Shown piece after piece: positions 26,432-34,330 of a stretch of DNA of 64,000 nucleotides. Location of the stretch: contig DEXQ01000018.1 of NCBI GenBank assembly GCA_002364215.1, positions 330,834 to 394,833 on the forward strand. Direction: 5' to 3'. A program made the position numbers and the translations under genes. The notes below the pieces were generated by a model, which had not been told where the DNA came from, searched no databases, and worked only from the letters and a program-made list of their open reading frames with translations. This stretch comes from Aequorivita sp. UBA3180. GTDB lineage: Bacteria; Bacteroidota; Bacteroidia; Flavobacteriales; Flavobacteriaceae. Numbering within the stretch: the first letter of the stretch is position 1; each line of letters begins with the position of its first letter.

Positions 26432-27340
26432 TTATTTTTTGAGGAAAATTATTTTCGATTCCTGAACGGCGACGAGCATCCCGTTCCAAGCGCCAACGGT
26501 GTGTATGAAATTATCGATTTCAAAAACTTCAACATCTTTTTGAATAAATGCAGATTTCCATTGGTAATTTCCGTCAATGTCCATTTCCTGTTTTTGTAGC
26601 CAGAGCACGGCCTCGCTTCCCGAAATCGCCTGTAGTTTTCCGGTATTTGCGTTTTTTGAAGCAACACAATGTTTCTCTTCACTGTGCTGAAATTTTAAAC
26701 ACACGGTGTTGCTTTCCATCCATCCAAAATAAATATCTTCATTTGATTGCCCAACTGTTATAGACTGTGAAATATTTAAGGAATGTTGCTCATTTGTAAT
26801 CAAATCAATTACGATCGTTTTGTTTTTTTCTGAAATGATCGCGAAAAGGGTTTTCGGGACGGCGATGAGTTTTGCTGGCGGATTTTCAACTTGTATTTGC
26901 TGAATTTGTTCTATTTCAGAATTATTAAAATTTAAGATACCACGCTTTATTTCATCGGCTTTTTCCTGCCAAGCAACATATATTTTATCCGTGCCGCCAA
27001 CCTTGGGCCAAATACTGGGAGTGATTTCCAAAGGTATTTTTTGAAGAATTTCTCCGGAAAAATTTATAGCTACAATTATGGCGTTTCCCTCATTATCACT
27101 GCCGGAAATAATTATTTGGCTTTCAAAAATATAAGCAGATGTCGATAATATGGGAAGGGTTTTAATTTTTTCAAAAGTGAAAGAATCACTTATTTTAAAT
27201 ACAAAAGTTTCTCTCTTTGCAATTGAATTTGTTAAGATGAAAAGACTTTCCTTCCAAGAAACCAAAACGGCATTCGTTTCAACAGCAACGGGCAGTGAAA
27301 CGGTTTTTTCAATTTTCAGAAATGATTTATACTTTGTCAT
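26432..27340 (-). CDS. Unknown protein, possible beta-propeller, in the eCIS operon
   Basis: This 302-aa protein has no family that I recognise. It lacks a signal peptide and membrane segments. The sequence shows repeated short beta-strand patterns about 45 residues apart, each with a hydrophobic strand and a Trp or Phe at the end (VLVSWKESLFIL, IYVAWQEKADE, IYFGWMESN, AVLWLQKQE, MLVAVQESKIIFL). This spacing suggests a six- or seven-bladed propeller. It lies 17 nt after the DUF4157 gene and 20 nt before the hydrolase, so it belongs to the same transcript. A binding or chaperone role is a guess. Confidence 0.6.
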   Translation of the reverse strand: MTKYKSFLKIEKTVSLPVAVETNAVLVSWKESLFILTNSIAKRETFVFKISDSFTFEKIKTLPILSTSAYIFESQIIISGSDNEGNAIIVAINFSGEILQKIPLEITPSIWPKVGGTDKIYVAWQEKADEIKRGILNFNNSEIEQIQQIQVENPPAKLIAVPKTLFAIISEKNKTIVIDLITNEQHSLNISQSITVGQSNEDIYFGWMESNTVCLKFQHSEEKHCVASKNANTGKLQAISGSEAVLWLQKQEMDIDGNYQWKSAFIQKDVEVFEIDNFIHTVGAWNGMLVAVQESKIIFLKK

Positions 27341-27357
27341 CTTAATATTTTTTTGAT

Positions 27358-30108
27358 TTAGGCATTGTCGTGCATAAATTCCGCAAAGGATACATAAGCC
27401 GGTATAAAAGCGGCCTCCACGCCGGGTGTTGAAGCGGCGAGGGCTTCCAAAAGCAATGATATCTGCTGCCGCGGATCAGCCCGGAAAAAGTCTGGACCTA
27501 TAAACAGCGTATCGCCTGCAATGGAGGCTCCACCCATCCAAGACACTACACCAACGGCAAGGCCAAAGACTGTTAAGTCTCTTTTTACGGCAAAGCGCAT
27601 CAATTTATATTTTTCAACGATAGCGGCTAATTTCACCATATCGTCCAAAGTTGGTTGGTTTGGCGGAACGGAAGGATCATTTACGGGAAATCGCAATGCA
27701 GCTTCGTGCATATATGCATTGGCCCAAGTTGCGGCCCAGGTTTGGGAGCCATCGCGTACTAATTGTGCTTCCCCGAAGAGTTGCCCCGAATGGCTTGTTG
27801 CCCAGGCCAATCTTTTCTCCAATTGTGCAATTGCAAGTTTCAGTGGGTCTTCATCCGCAGCATCTATCCCTATAAAAGTATCATTGTACGGCGTGCTTAT
27901 TCCGGCCGGCACCGCATTTGCATTTCCTGTAGTCTGTACTTCTTTTGCGAAAAGCGCAAAAAGTGCATAGCTGTCTGAATTTCGTAAACGGTCTTCAGGC
28001 GAAAGTTGGAACATCATCCGTTCGTGCCTATACGCCACGTCTTTTGTCCCTTCGGTAGGAGCTCCCGCGCCACCCAAAGGTGTGGTTCCGTGGGCACTTT
28101 CGTGAATTAGATTTCTAGCGGCATCATTGGTGTTCAAACTTTTAAAGGTAGGAACGCATAAAGTCATGGTTGAAGCAGAATCGACACCATTATTATATGC
28201 TATTGGCCCATTTTCACAACCGCCGGTATCACATTGGCCGCCACAATTTGTAATTGCGGGCAAACCTGCAACATGCGCTTGCAATCTTAACAAATTGCTT
28301 GAAAGTGTTGCTAAAATGGCGGCATCATTTCTTCCGAAAAATTGCTGTACTAAATTTGGGTTAAAATCTGCGTGTGTTGCATTTGTAGCATTTATGGCTG
28401 CAGTCATTGCGTCATTGGCTATGGGCAATGCGGTATTAAAAGCTGTCAATGTATCGGGATCCATCGTTGCACAGGGCTGGGTAGGCGGATTTACTTTTTG
28501 TGGAGGATTGCTTCCCACAACTATTGCATCGCAATCCAAGGTTGTGGGAGTAGCCGTTCCTGTTAGGATTTCAACGCTTCTCGCACTTGCAAAATCACTT
28601 CGTGTTGAAGTGGCCGCGGCATTTCCAATAGCCGAAACAACGCTTATGGCGTTTGGATTCTGCTGTAATCTTGCCAAAACCGCATTGGCTCTATCCTGCG
28701 CAAGGGTGGTGGGCTCTTCCATGCTTGCAAAGCCAATCAGCCTTACATTTGTGGGTGTTGTCAACTTTAAGGCATCAATTGCGGCAATTCCACCAGGAGT
28801 AAGAATGGCACTTCCCGCTGCGAAAAAAATCTTGTCCTGCGAAGAAGCAGGTATTCTCGTAATCTGAAAATCGTTTGGTCCCGCTGTTGGCATTACGGCC
28901 GGGAGCGCACCAGCGGTTGGCTGAAGTGTTACTAGGCTTTTTCGGTTTTGGGTTGAATCTATGGCTGAAAATTCCTCGGTTTCACCGTGTGCAAATTTGT
29001 TAAAGGTTGCGGTTGAAGGAATACCAGCACTTCCATCGCTAGGGTTTTTCAGTTCGTTTTCCACGGCATTTGCGCGATCGCAGGAAAGACGCCAATTGGT
29101 TGAAGCCGCTCCATCACAGCTCGCAAAGCCATCAATGCGTACAGTGTCATTGCGTGCGTCGGCGTGCCACTTTGCCGCAATTGCTGAAAGCGCTGCTTTG
29201 CTTTGGGCGTCTATGGCCCAGTTTCCGACTACATAATTTATTTCAGTATTTTGATGGGTTGGGCGTGATGTCTCAGTAGAACATCCGTTCATACCCGTTG
29301 AGGGAATTGTGACTGGGCTATTTTCGCAGGCCCGCTGAATATTATTATGAAAGCCCTTATTTTGCTGAATTACGTGCGTAAGCTCATGTGCCAATAAGTG
29401 TTTTCCAGATTTTGTGGAAGGATTGAATTTTCCGGAATTGAAATAAATATCGTTGCCATTTGTAAAAGCCTGCGCTCCCAAAGTGCGGCTCATTTGCACG
29501 GAGGTACTATTGTTGTGAATGCGTACATTGCCGAAATCTGCCCCAAAACTTTTCTCCAATTGTGCTTTTGAATTTTTGGGAAGGGGAGTGCCACTGCCTT
29601 TTGTACTTTTTAAAGTATTTTCAATACTTGAAGTTGAAGCAGCGCTGCTTTTGGAGGATTTTTTTTGAATGTTTTCTTCTTTCTGTTCGCAGGCTTCACA
29701 TTTTTTTTGGATTTTGGAAATCCCATCTTCTTCAGAGGCTTTTGAAATAGCGGCCTCCTTTTCACATTCCTCACATTTTTCTTGGATTTGTTCGTCTTCA
29801 ACGCTCTTTAATTGGACCAACGGGGTTATGGAATCGGAAAGCGGCTTTTGTTGGATTTCCGTATTTTCTTCGTCGGTTTTTTTCTGAATTGTTGCTGGTG
29901 GAAAAAAAGTTTTCGAAGCACGGAAGGCACCATTTTCCATTCGCTGCACCACTTTATCGGCTACGGAATCGGCTTCTTTTTCATAAGCATCGTCGGCTTT
30001 TCCCACAGATAGCTTGGCCTGTGCCGCAAAAAAGGGCGTATTGCCTTTTGTGGGCTGCAAGGAATTTGGTTTTCCGTTTTGGGCGCTATTTATTGAAAAA
30101 GCTCTCAT
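27358..30108 (-). CDS. DUF4157 protein with two OmpA-like domains and a second HExxH motif (putative eCIS cargo)
   Basis: This 916-aa protein lies directly after the tape measure gene. Residues 1-175 are low complexity with two CxxC pairs (KCEECEKE near 111, KCEACEQKE near 136). DUF4157 spans about 177-253, with metalloprotease-like HELTH at 241-245. Two OmpA C-terminal-like segments follow (about 290-395 and 420-515; RIDGFASCDG, RLIGFASMEE). The C-terminal third has a second zinc-like motif HESAH at 669-673 inside LIHESAHGTTPLGG. DUF4157 is strongly linked to eCIS loci and often heads proteins with toxin tails, so this is a cargo or loading candidate. Whether either HExxH site is active is unknown. 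Confidence 0.8.
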   Translation of the reverse strand: MRAFSINSAQNGKPNSLQPTKGNTPFFAAQAKLSVGKADDAYEKEADSVADKVVQRMENGAFRASKTFFPPATIQKKTDEENTEIQQKPLSDSITPLVQLKSVEDEQIQEKCEECEKEAAISKASEEDGISKIQKKCEACEQKEENIQKKSSKSSAASTSSIENTLKSTKGSGTPLPKNSKAQLEKSFGADFGNVRIHNNSTSVQMSRTLGAQAFTNGNDIYFNSGKFNPSTKSGKHLLAHELTHVIQQNKGFHNNIQRACENSPVTIPSTGMNGCSTETSRPTHQNTEINYVVGNWAIDAQSKAALSAIAAKWHADARNDTVRIDGFASCDGAASTNWRLSCDRANAVENELKNPSDGSAGIPSTATFNKFAHGETEEFSAIDSTQNRKSLVTLQPTAGALPAVMPTAGPNDFQITRIPASSQDKIFFAAGSAILTPGGIAAIDALKLTTPTNVRLIGFASMEEPTTLAQDRANAVLARLQQNPNAISVVSAIGNAAATSTRSDFASARSVEILTGTATPTTLDCDAIVVGSNPPQKVNPPTQPCATMDPDTLTAFNTALPIANDAMTAAINATNATHADFNPNLVQQFFGRNDAAILATLSSNLLRLQAHVAGLPAITNCGGQCDTGGCENGPIAYNNGVDSASTMTLCVPTFKSLNTNDAARNLIHESAHGTTPLGGAGAPTEGTKDVAYRHERMMFQLSPEDRLRNSDSYALFALFAKEVQTTGNANAVPAGISTPYNDTFIGIDAADEDPLKLAIAQLEKRLAWATSHSGQLFGEAQLVRDGSQTWAATWANAYMHEAALRFPVNDPSVPPNQPTLDDMVKLAAIVEKYKLMRFAVKRDLTVFGLAVGVVSWMGGASIAGDTLFIGPDFFRADPRQQISLLLEALAASTPGVEAAFIPAYVSFAEFMHDNA

Positions 30109-30112
30109 AATT

Positions 30113-31444
30113 TTACCAATCTACAAACAGGATTTTTTCCTTCCACGGAATTTTGATCAAATGCACATTCCACGGCAGTTTGTCCAATAGAATATCCTGG
30201 GTTTTGCGTTGAATATAAAGCTGTTGTTTTTCTGCTGAAACCGTGAGTTTGCCTTCCCGTTGCAAAAATTCGTTTTGAAGAATTGCGGTGGAATTGCTTT
30301 TCAGCGCCGTCCAATGGCCAAGCACGGCCTCCAGCAATATCTCACAGGCCATTTTTTGCTCCTTTGTCAGCAAAATATGACGGTTAATTGGGTGGTGAAG
30401 AGGAACATTACAAAGAAATTTTTCAAAAACAAGTTTGTACTCATACGCCTGTTCATTTCCCGTTGCCAAATAGTGGAGTGCGTGGATAGCTTCATCCATT
30501 TTTTCAGGTTTGATAGTCTTTTCCGAAAGAAAATCCATTTTTTCAAAAAACATTTTTAGGAAGGGATGCAGTAAAATCAATCCTGCATTTTGTACCAAAA
30601 TACCATCTTTATTTGTTTCAGTCTCTTCTATCTCTTTTTGCTTCTTTTCGGTTTTAAGGGAAACTTCAGTTTCAACCGTTTCCTTTTGAAGATTTTTTGT
30701 GCTCAAAGAAATATCCGAACCGAAACTTTCCTTTGAAATTTGTCGCAATTTCGAAACTTCCTCGGAAGGAATATTTCGGAATATTTTTTCAACTTCTTTC
30801 GCGCTTTTACGAATTGAATATAAAACCACAGCTTCCCAAAATTGGTTTCTGAATTTTTGGGAAACTTTGTATTTCAAATGACCTGTTTCGGTTTTTTCTA
30901 AGATTGTATTTACAATTTTGAACAACTGGTTATTATCAAATTGATAAATCAATCGCTTCCGAATCGTTGCTTTTGAAAGAAGGTTTTTCAGTGCTTTTAA
31001 TGTTTCACTTTTGGAAATTGTTTCCTCAAAAAAACCTTTCCATATATTTGGCTTTTGCTCAAACCACCACGGCAGTGTTCCTGTTTTTAGAAAATGAAGA
31101 AATGCTTCGGCCTCGTTTTGCGCAGGCGAAGTGGTTTTAAAATCATTCCACTCCGGGCTTAAAATATTTTCTTTATTAATCGTTCTTTTTAATTCTTTGA
31201 TAATTAATATTTTGAGGTCTTTCAAAGAATCCTTTTCTTTAATCGAGATTACCAAGGAAATATTTTCAATTCGAATAATTTTTGAAGTGTTTTTTTGAAG
31301 TGAATTGAAATAGCTGTCCATTTCCGGAAGGATTTCTTCCTTAAAAAAATCGCCCAATCCATCTTTTAGCTGCATACCATGGGCAAGCGAAGGGGTATTT
31401 ACCCCAATTTGCACTTTTTTTATGATATTTTTTCGCGCAACCAT
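30113..31444 (-). CDS. Contractile injection system tape measure protein (Afp14-like)
   Basis: This 443-aa protein matches the CIS tape-measure family in its start (HIIKKVQIGV-like: KNIIKKVQIGVNTPSLAHGMQ), in a central Glu/Lys-rich segment (about 230-275), and in a C-terminal signature NAGLILLHPFLKMFFEKM followed by HHPINRHILLTKEQKMACEILLEAVLGHW and LPWNVHLIKIPWKEKILFVDW. The tape measure fills the tube lumen and sets particle length. At 443 residues it is in the short range, which would predict a short particle. It is followed 4 nt later by the DUF4157 gene. Confidence 0.85.
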   Translation of the reverse strand: MVARKNIIKKVQIGVNTPSLAHGMQLKDGLGDFFKEEILPEMDSYFNSLQKNTSKIIRIENISLVISIKEKDSLKDLKILIIKELKRTINKENILSPEWNDFKTTSPAQNEAEAFLHFLKTGTLPWWFEQKPNIWKGFFEETISKSETLKALKNLLSKATIRKRLIYQFDNNQLFKIVNTILEKTETGHLKYKVSQKFRNQFWEAVVLYSIRKSAKEVEKIFRNIPSEEVSKLRQISKESFGSDISLSTKNLQKETVETEVSLKTEKKQKEIEETETNKDGILVQNAGLILLHPFLKMFFEKMDFLSEKTIKPEKMDEAIHALHYLATGNEQAYEYKLVFEKFLCNVPLHHPINRHILLTKEQKMACEILLEAVLGHWTALKSNSTAILQNEFLQREGKLTVSAEKQQLYIQRKTQDILLDKLPWNVHLIKIPWKEKILFVDW

Positions 31445-31451
31445 TTGTGGT

Positions 31452-31697
31452 TTAGTTTTTTAGACTTATATTTATGGTTCGATTCAGAGATGAATTACTG
31501 GGTTGTGTATATTTTAGTTCAAGTTCTTTTATAGTTTGTACTTTAGTTCGTTCGTTAGGTTTACTTTCGTCGGTCTTTTGTCTTACTTGTAGTGCTAGTT
31601 CTTTAGTGTTTAGACCCATAAGGGTATCATTCGGATTGTACAATTTTACCGACTGATACCCTTCTTTTTTTGCGCTATTTTCAGCCAAACTTCTCAT
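31452..31697 (-). CDS. Small unknown protein between baseplate-region gene and tape measure
   Basis: This 81-aa hydrophilic protein is Lys-, Glu- and Asn-rich, with no signal peptide or membrane segment. Its start overlaps the stop of the upstream 874-aa gene by 4 nt (ATGA) and its stop lies 7 nt before the tape measure start. That tight packing supports a real gene. No family is recognised. Its position suggests an assembly factor or a small particle component. Confidence 0.6.
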   Translation of the reverse strand: MRSLAENSAKKEGYQSVKLYNPNDTLMGLNTKELALQVRQKTDESKPNERTKVQTIKELELKYTQPSNSSLNRTINISLKN

Positions 31698-34318
31698 ATA
31701 CTTATCGCATTTTCGCCCGTTGGCGTTCCAAAATAGAAATCGGCCACGGTTTTGTATTTTGCCATTGCGGCGTCCAAAACGCTTGAGTATTCAAAATTTG
31801 TGATGTAAATGGACAGCTTTGTAACTCCTGTTTCATTGTGAAGATATTTCCGCAGGTTCACGAACAGCACAATATCATCGTGGGTGTTTTTCTTGTTTCG
31901 TCTGTGGTGGTCGAGCATAAATTTGTTTACCCAAGTGCCGTTTACCCAATCGCCGTCCAATCGGAACTGTAGATTGACGCCAGTTCCAGTCGCCTGGTTC
32001 AAATCGCGTTTTAAGTTCCCGATTATGGTTCTAATTTCTTGTGGCAGCTGTGCTGAAGAGGTAACCATTCGGGTCAATCCTGCTTCAATTATTATAGGAT
32101 TGGTAACCAATCGCTCAGTGAGTTTGCTCCATTTTGCCCATTTTTCATCATAAGTTCCGTAATCATCATCTTTATTTACTGGTGCAATCTGTGCGTGCAG
32201 TTTTTGATAGAAGGCCTCGCGGTAACTTCTCAAATTACGGCAGCGCATGGCATCGGGTCTAAAAATTCGATTGTTCCGGAACATTCCGTTGTTGCTGTAT
32301 GTATAAATGGCATTATTGTTCGCCTGTGAAATCTCCCGCAGACGAATGGTGAAAGTGTCTTCTTTCGCACGCGTAATGACCAGCCTTTTCTGACTTTCAT
32401 TAAAGTCGAAAACCACACCTTTGTCAAATTTTTTATTTAACGCTTCGGTCACTGCGTGTATCCTTCTCAAGAATATTTCCTTTAAAGGAATTGTAATTGT
32501 AGTCGTTCTATTAATTAGCGGTTCGCCGTTAATCCTGTATTCAATAACCTGCAGCACATAATTTTGCGGCATCGGTTTATTGCGGCTCTGCGTTCCTTTC
32601 AAACTTCGTGAAAGGTTGTTCATATATTTTAGCGAGCTGATCCACGGATAGGTACATTCCATCAAAGAGCAGCAACCGTCCGAAGCAGTGCTGACTTTAT
32701 TCGAAATACAAAAATCGGCCACCACATTTTCCTTTTTGGAAACCAACACGAAGGTTCCGCCTTTGGGAACTCCCGCTTTATGGGCAATTGAAGGGTTTTC
32801 CCTTAAAAAAGAAGTAAAAGCCTGCGCATCTTTTTGAATATCAAAAAGCAAACAGTCAAAATCCAAAGCGTAGTCATTCTTCAAATTATTTATTGCATTG
32901 CGGCTGTCCTGCGCGGGATGACCAAAATGTCCTTCAATCCTGTAAAAATCGTTGCAATCCAACTCAAATTGTAATGGATTTTGCACCCAACTGTTCGGCG
33001 CGAGATTTTCTTTGTGAAAGCTTACGTTGAACCGCTGTTTGTAATTTTCGGTTTTGTTGAAATCCCAAGCGGTGAGCATTTCAGCATCAACTTCGTAATA
33101 AACGGGAATGGCTTTTTCGCCCAATTTTCCGCAGGTTTTTGAAGGCGTAATGGCAATCTGTCTTTCATCGGAAAGATTGAAATTGTCCAAAACCAAAACC
33201 AATCGCTGAACCAAACTTTTCGCCATTTTAAAATATTTGGCGTATTCATTGTTTGTGGGTGAATGGTAAAAATCGTGGCGCAATTCGGGATAAATTTCTT
33301 CGGAAGCAAGTGCGCCCAGCAACAAATGCTTCGGAAATGCCTCAATATTTGGGCAACATTCGGTTTTCAGTTTTAAAAGAATCTCTGCCAGTTCATTATA
33401 GGTATCGCTTAAATCGCGTACCAAATCATAGCGGTATTGAACCTTTTCATTGGTATTGAAATCATCCAAATTATTTATCTGGTTCAACATCGTGTTCGAC
33501 ATTCCGTCCTTTATATCCAAAACGTCGGAAAAACCTTGGAACAATTGCTGAAACGCGGAGTGCAAACCGTTTTTTGAAGTTGTAATTGCAGCTTTAAAAG
33601 CAGCGGTCAATTTTGTATATGAAGTTGCATTACTATCGTTTAAAATTACCTTCGGAACAGCCGTTAGCGGAAGGTTTGTAAATGCTTCGTAAACGTTGTG
33701 CTTCGTAAAAATGGCATCTTTTGCATTTACGATATTTTCAACATCTTCCCGGTCAATCAATAACACCCGAAGATTTTGGATATTTAGCTGCCCTTGATTG
33801 TCGCAATTTGTGGTGGTACAGATATCTGCTTCTTTCGGAAAACTTTCCAAATACAGTACGACAACTTTTTCATTGAGCAATTGTGAATTAATTGGAAGAT
33901 GTCCCGCTTCCAAATCAACCTTTTCCTGTGGAATCAATTCCCACAAATCGATAGTTGCATTGCCGTTTCTGAAGTGTTTGTACTTAGCCTTATCATCTTC
34001 AAAATCGCGAAAATGCGAATACTTGATGCTTTCCAAGACAATAGAGGTATCAGAAGAGTTTTTAATACTTTTTTGAAGTTTCAGCAAATCACCATCGGTC
34101 GTAACGCCGCAACCCTGCGTGATGGTTACAAGTGAGTTTTGATTATTCACGGAAACCTTAAAACCACAGGCCACGCCAATGCCCACAAGGCATACGCGCG
34201 TTAAGCGGTCTTGGTCCTCAAAATATTCTATAAATTCGTTCAACTGCCCGGAGGTCAGTACTTGGTCGTCCACGAAGGAGCGGTACTGTGGAGTAATTTC
34301 CATTAATTTAGTGCCCAT
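31694..34318 (-). CDS. Large eCIS structural protein of unknown role (tail-fibre position)
   Basis: This 874-aa protein begins GTKLMEITPQYRSFVDDQVL, followed by QLNEFIEYFEDQDRLTRVCLVGIGVACGF, a start seen in proteins encoded next to eCIS baseplate genes in Bacteroidota. The remainder is mixed alpha/beta without recognisable enzyme motifs. It lies 12 nt after the second baseplate gene, where Afp and PVC clusters place Afp13-type fibres. It lacks the collagen-like or adenovirus-knob-like repeats of those fibres, so I do not call it a fibre. A baseplate periphery protein is equally possible. Confidence 0.65.
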   Translation of the reverse strand: MGTKLMEITPQYRSFVDDQVLTSGQLNEFIEYFEDQDRLTRVCLVGIGVACGFKVSVNNQNSLVTITQGCGVTTDGDLLKLQKSIKNSSDTSIVLESIKYSHFRDFEDDKAKYKHFRNGNATIDLWELIPQEKVDLEAGHLPINSQLLNEKVVVLYLESFPKEADICTTTNCDNQGQLNIQNLRVLLIDREDVENIVNAKDAIFTKHNVYEAFTNLPLTAVPKVILNDSNATSYTKLTAAFKAAITTSKNGLHSAFQQLFQGFSDVLDIKDGMSNTMLNQINNLDDFNTNEKVQYRYDLVRDLSDTYNELAEILLKLKTECCPNIEAFPKHLLLGALASEEIYPELRHDFYHSPTNNEYAKYFKMAKSLVQRLVLVLDNFNLSDERQIAITPSKTCGKLGEKAIPVYYEVDAEMLTAWDFNKTENYKQRFNVSFHKENLAPNSWVQNPLQFELDCNDFYRIEGHFGHPAQDSRNAINNLKNDYALDFDCLLFDIQKDAQAFTSFLRENPSIAHKAGVPKGGTFVLVSKKENVVADFCISNKVSTASDGCCSLMECTYPWISSLKYMNNLSRSLKGTQSRNKPMPQNYVLQVIEYRINGEPLINRTTTITIPLKEIFLRRIHAVTEALNKKFDKGVVFDFNESQKRLVITRAKEDTFTIRLREISQANNNAIYTYSNNGMFRNNRIFRPDAMRCRNLRSYREAFYQKLHAQIAPVNKDDDYGTYDEKWAKWSKLTERLVTNPIIIEAGLTRMVTSSAQLPQEIRTIIGNLKRDLNQATGTGVNLQFRLDGDWVNGTWVNKFMLDHHRRNKKNTHDDIVLFVNLRKYLHNETGVTKLSIYITNFEYSSVLDAAMAKYKTVADFYFGTPTGENAISI

Positions 34319-34330
34319 AACTTTGGTATT

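Noticed and set aside
28127..28867. 246-aa plus-strand ORF inside the DUF4157 gene
   Set aside because: Antisense shadow with no domain, no start context and opposite strand to a well-supported gene.
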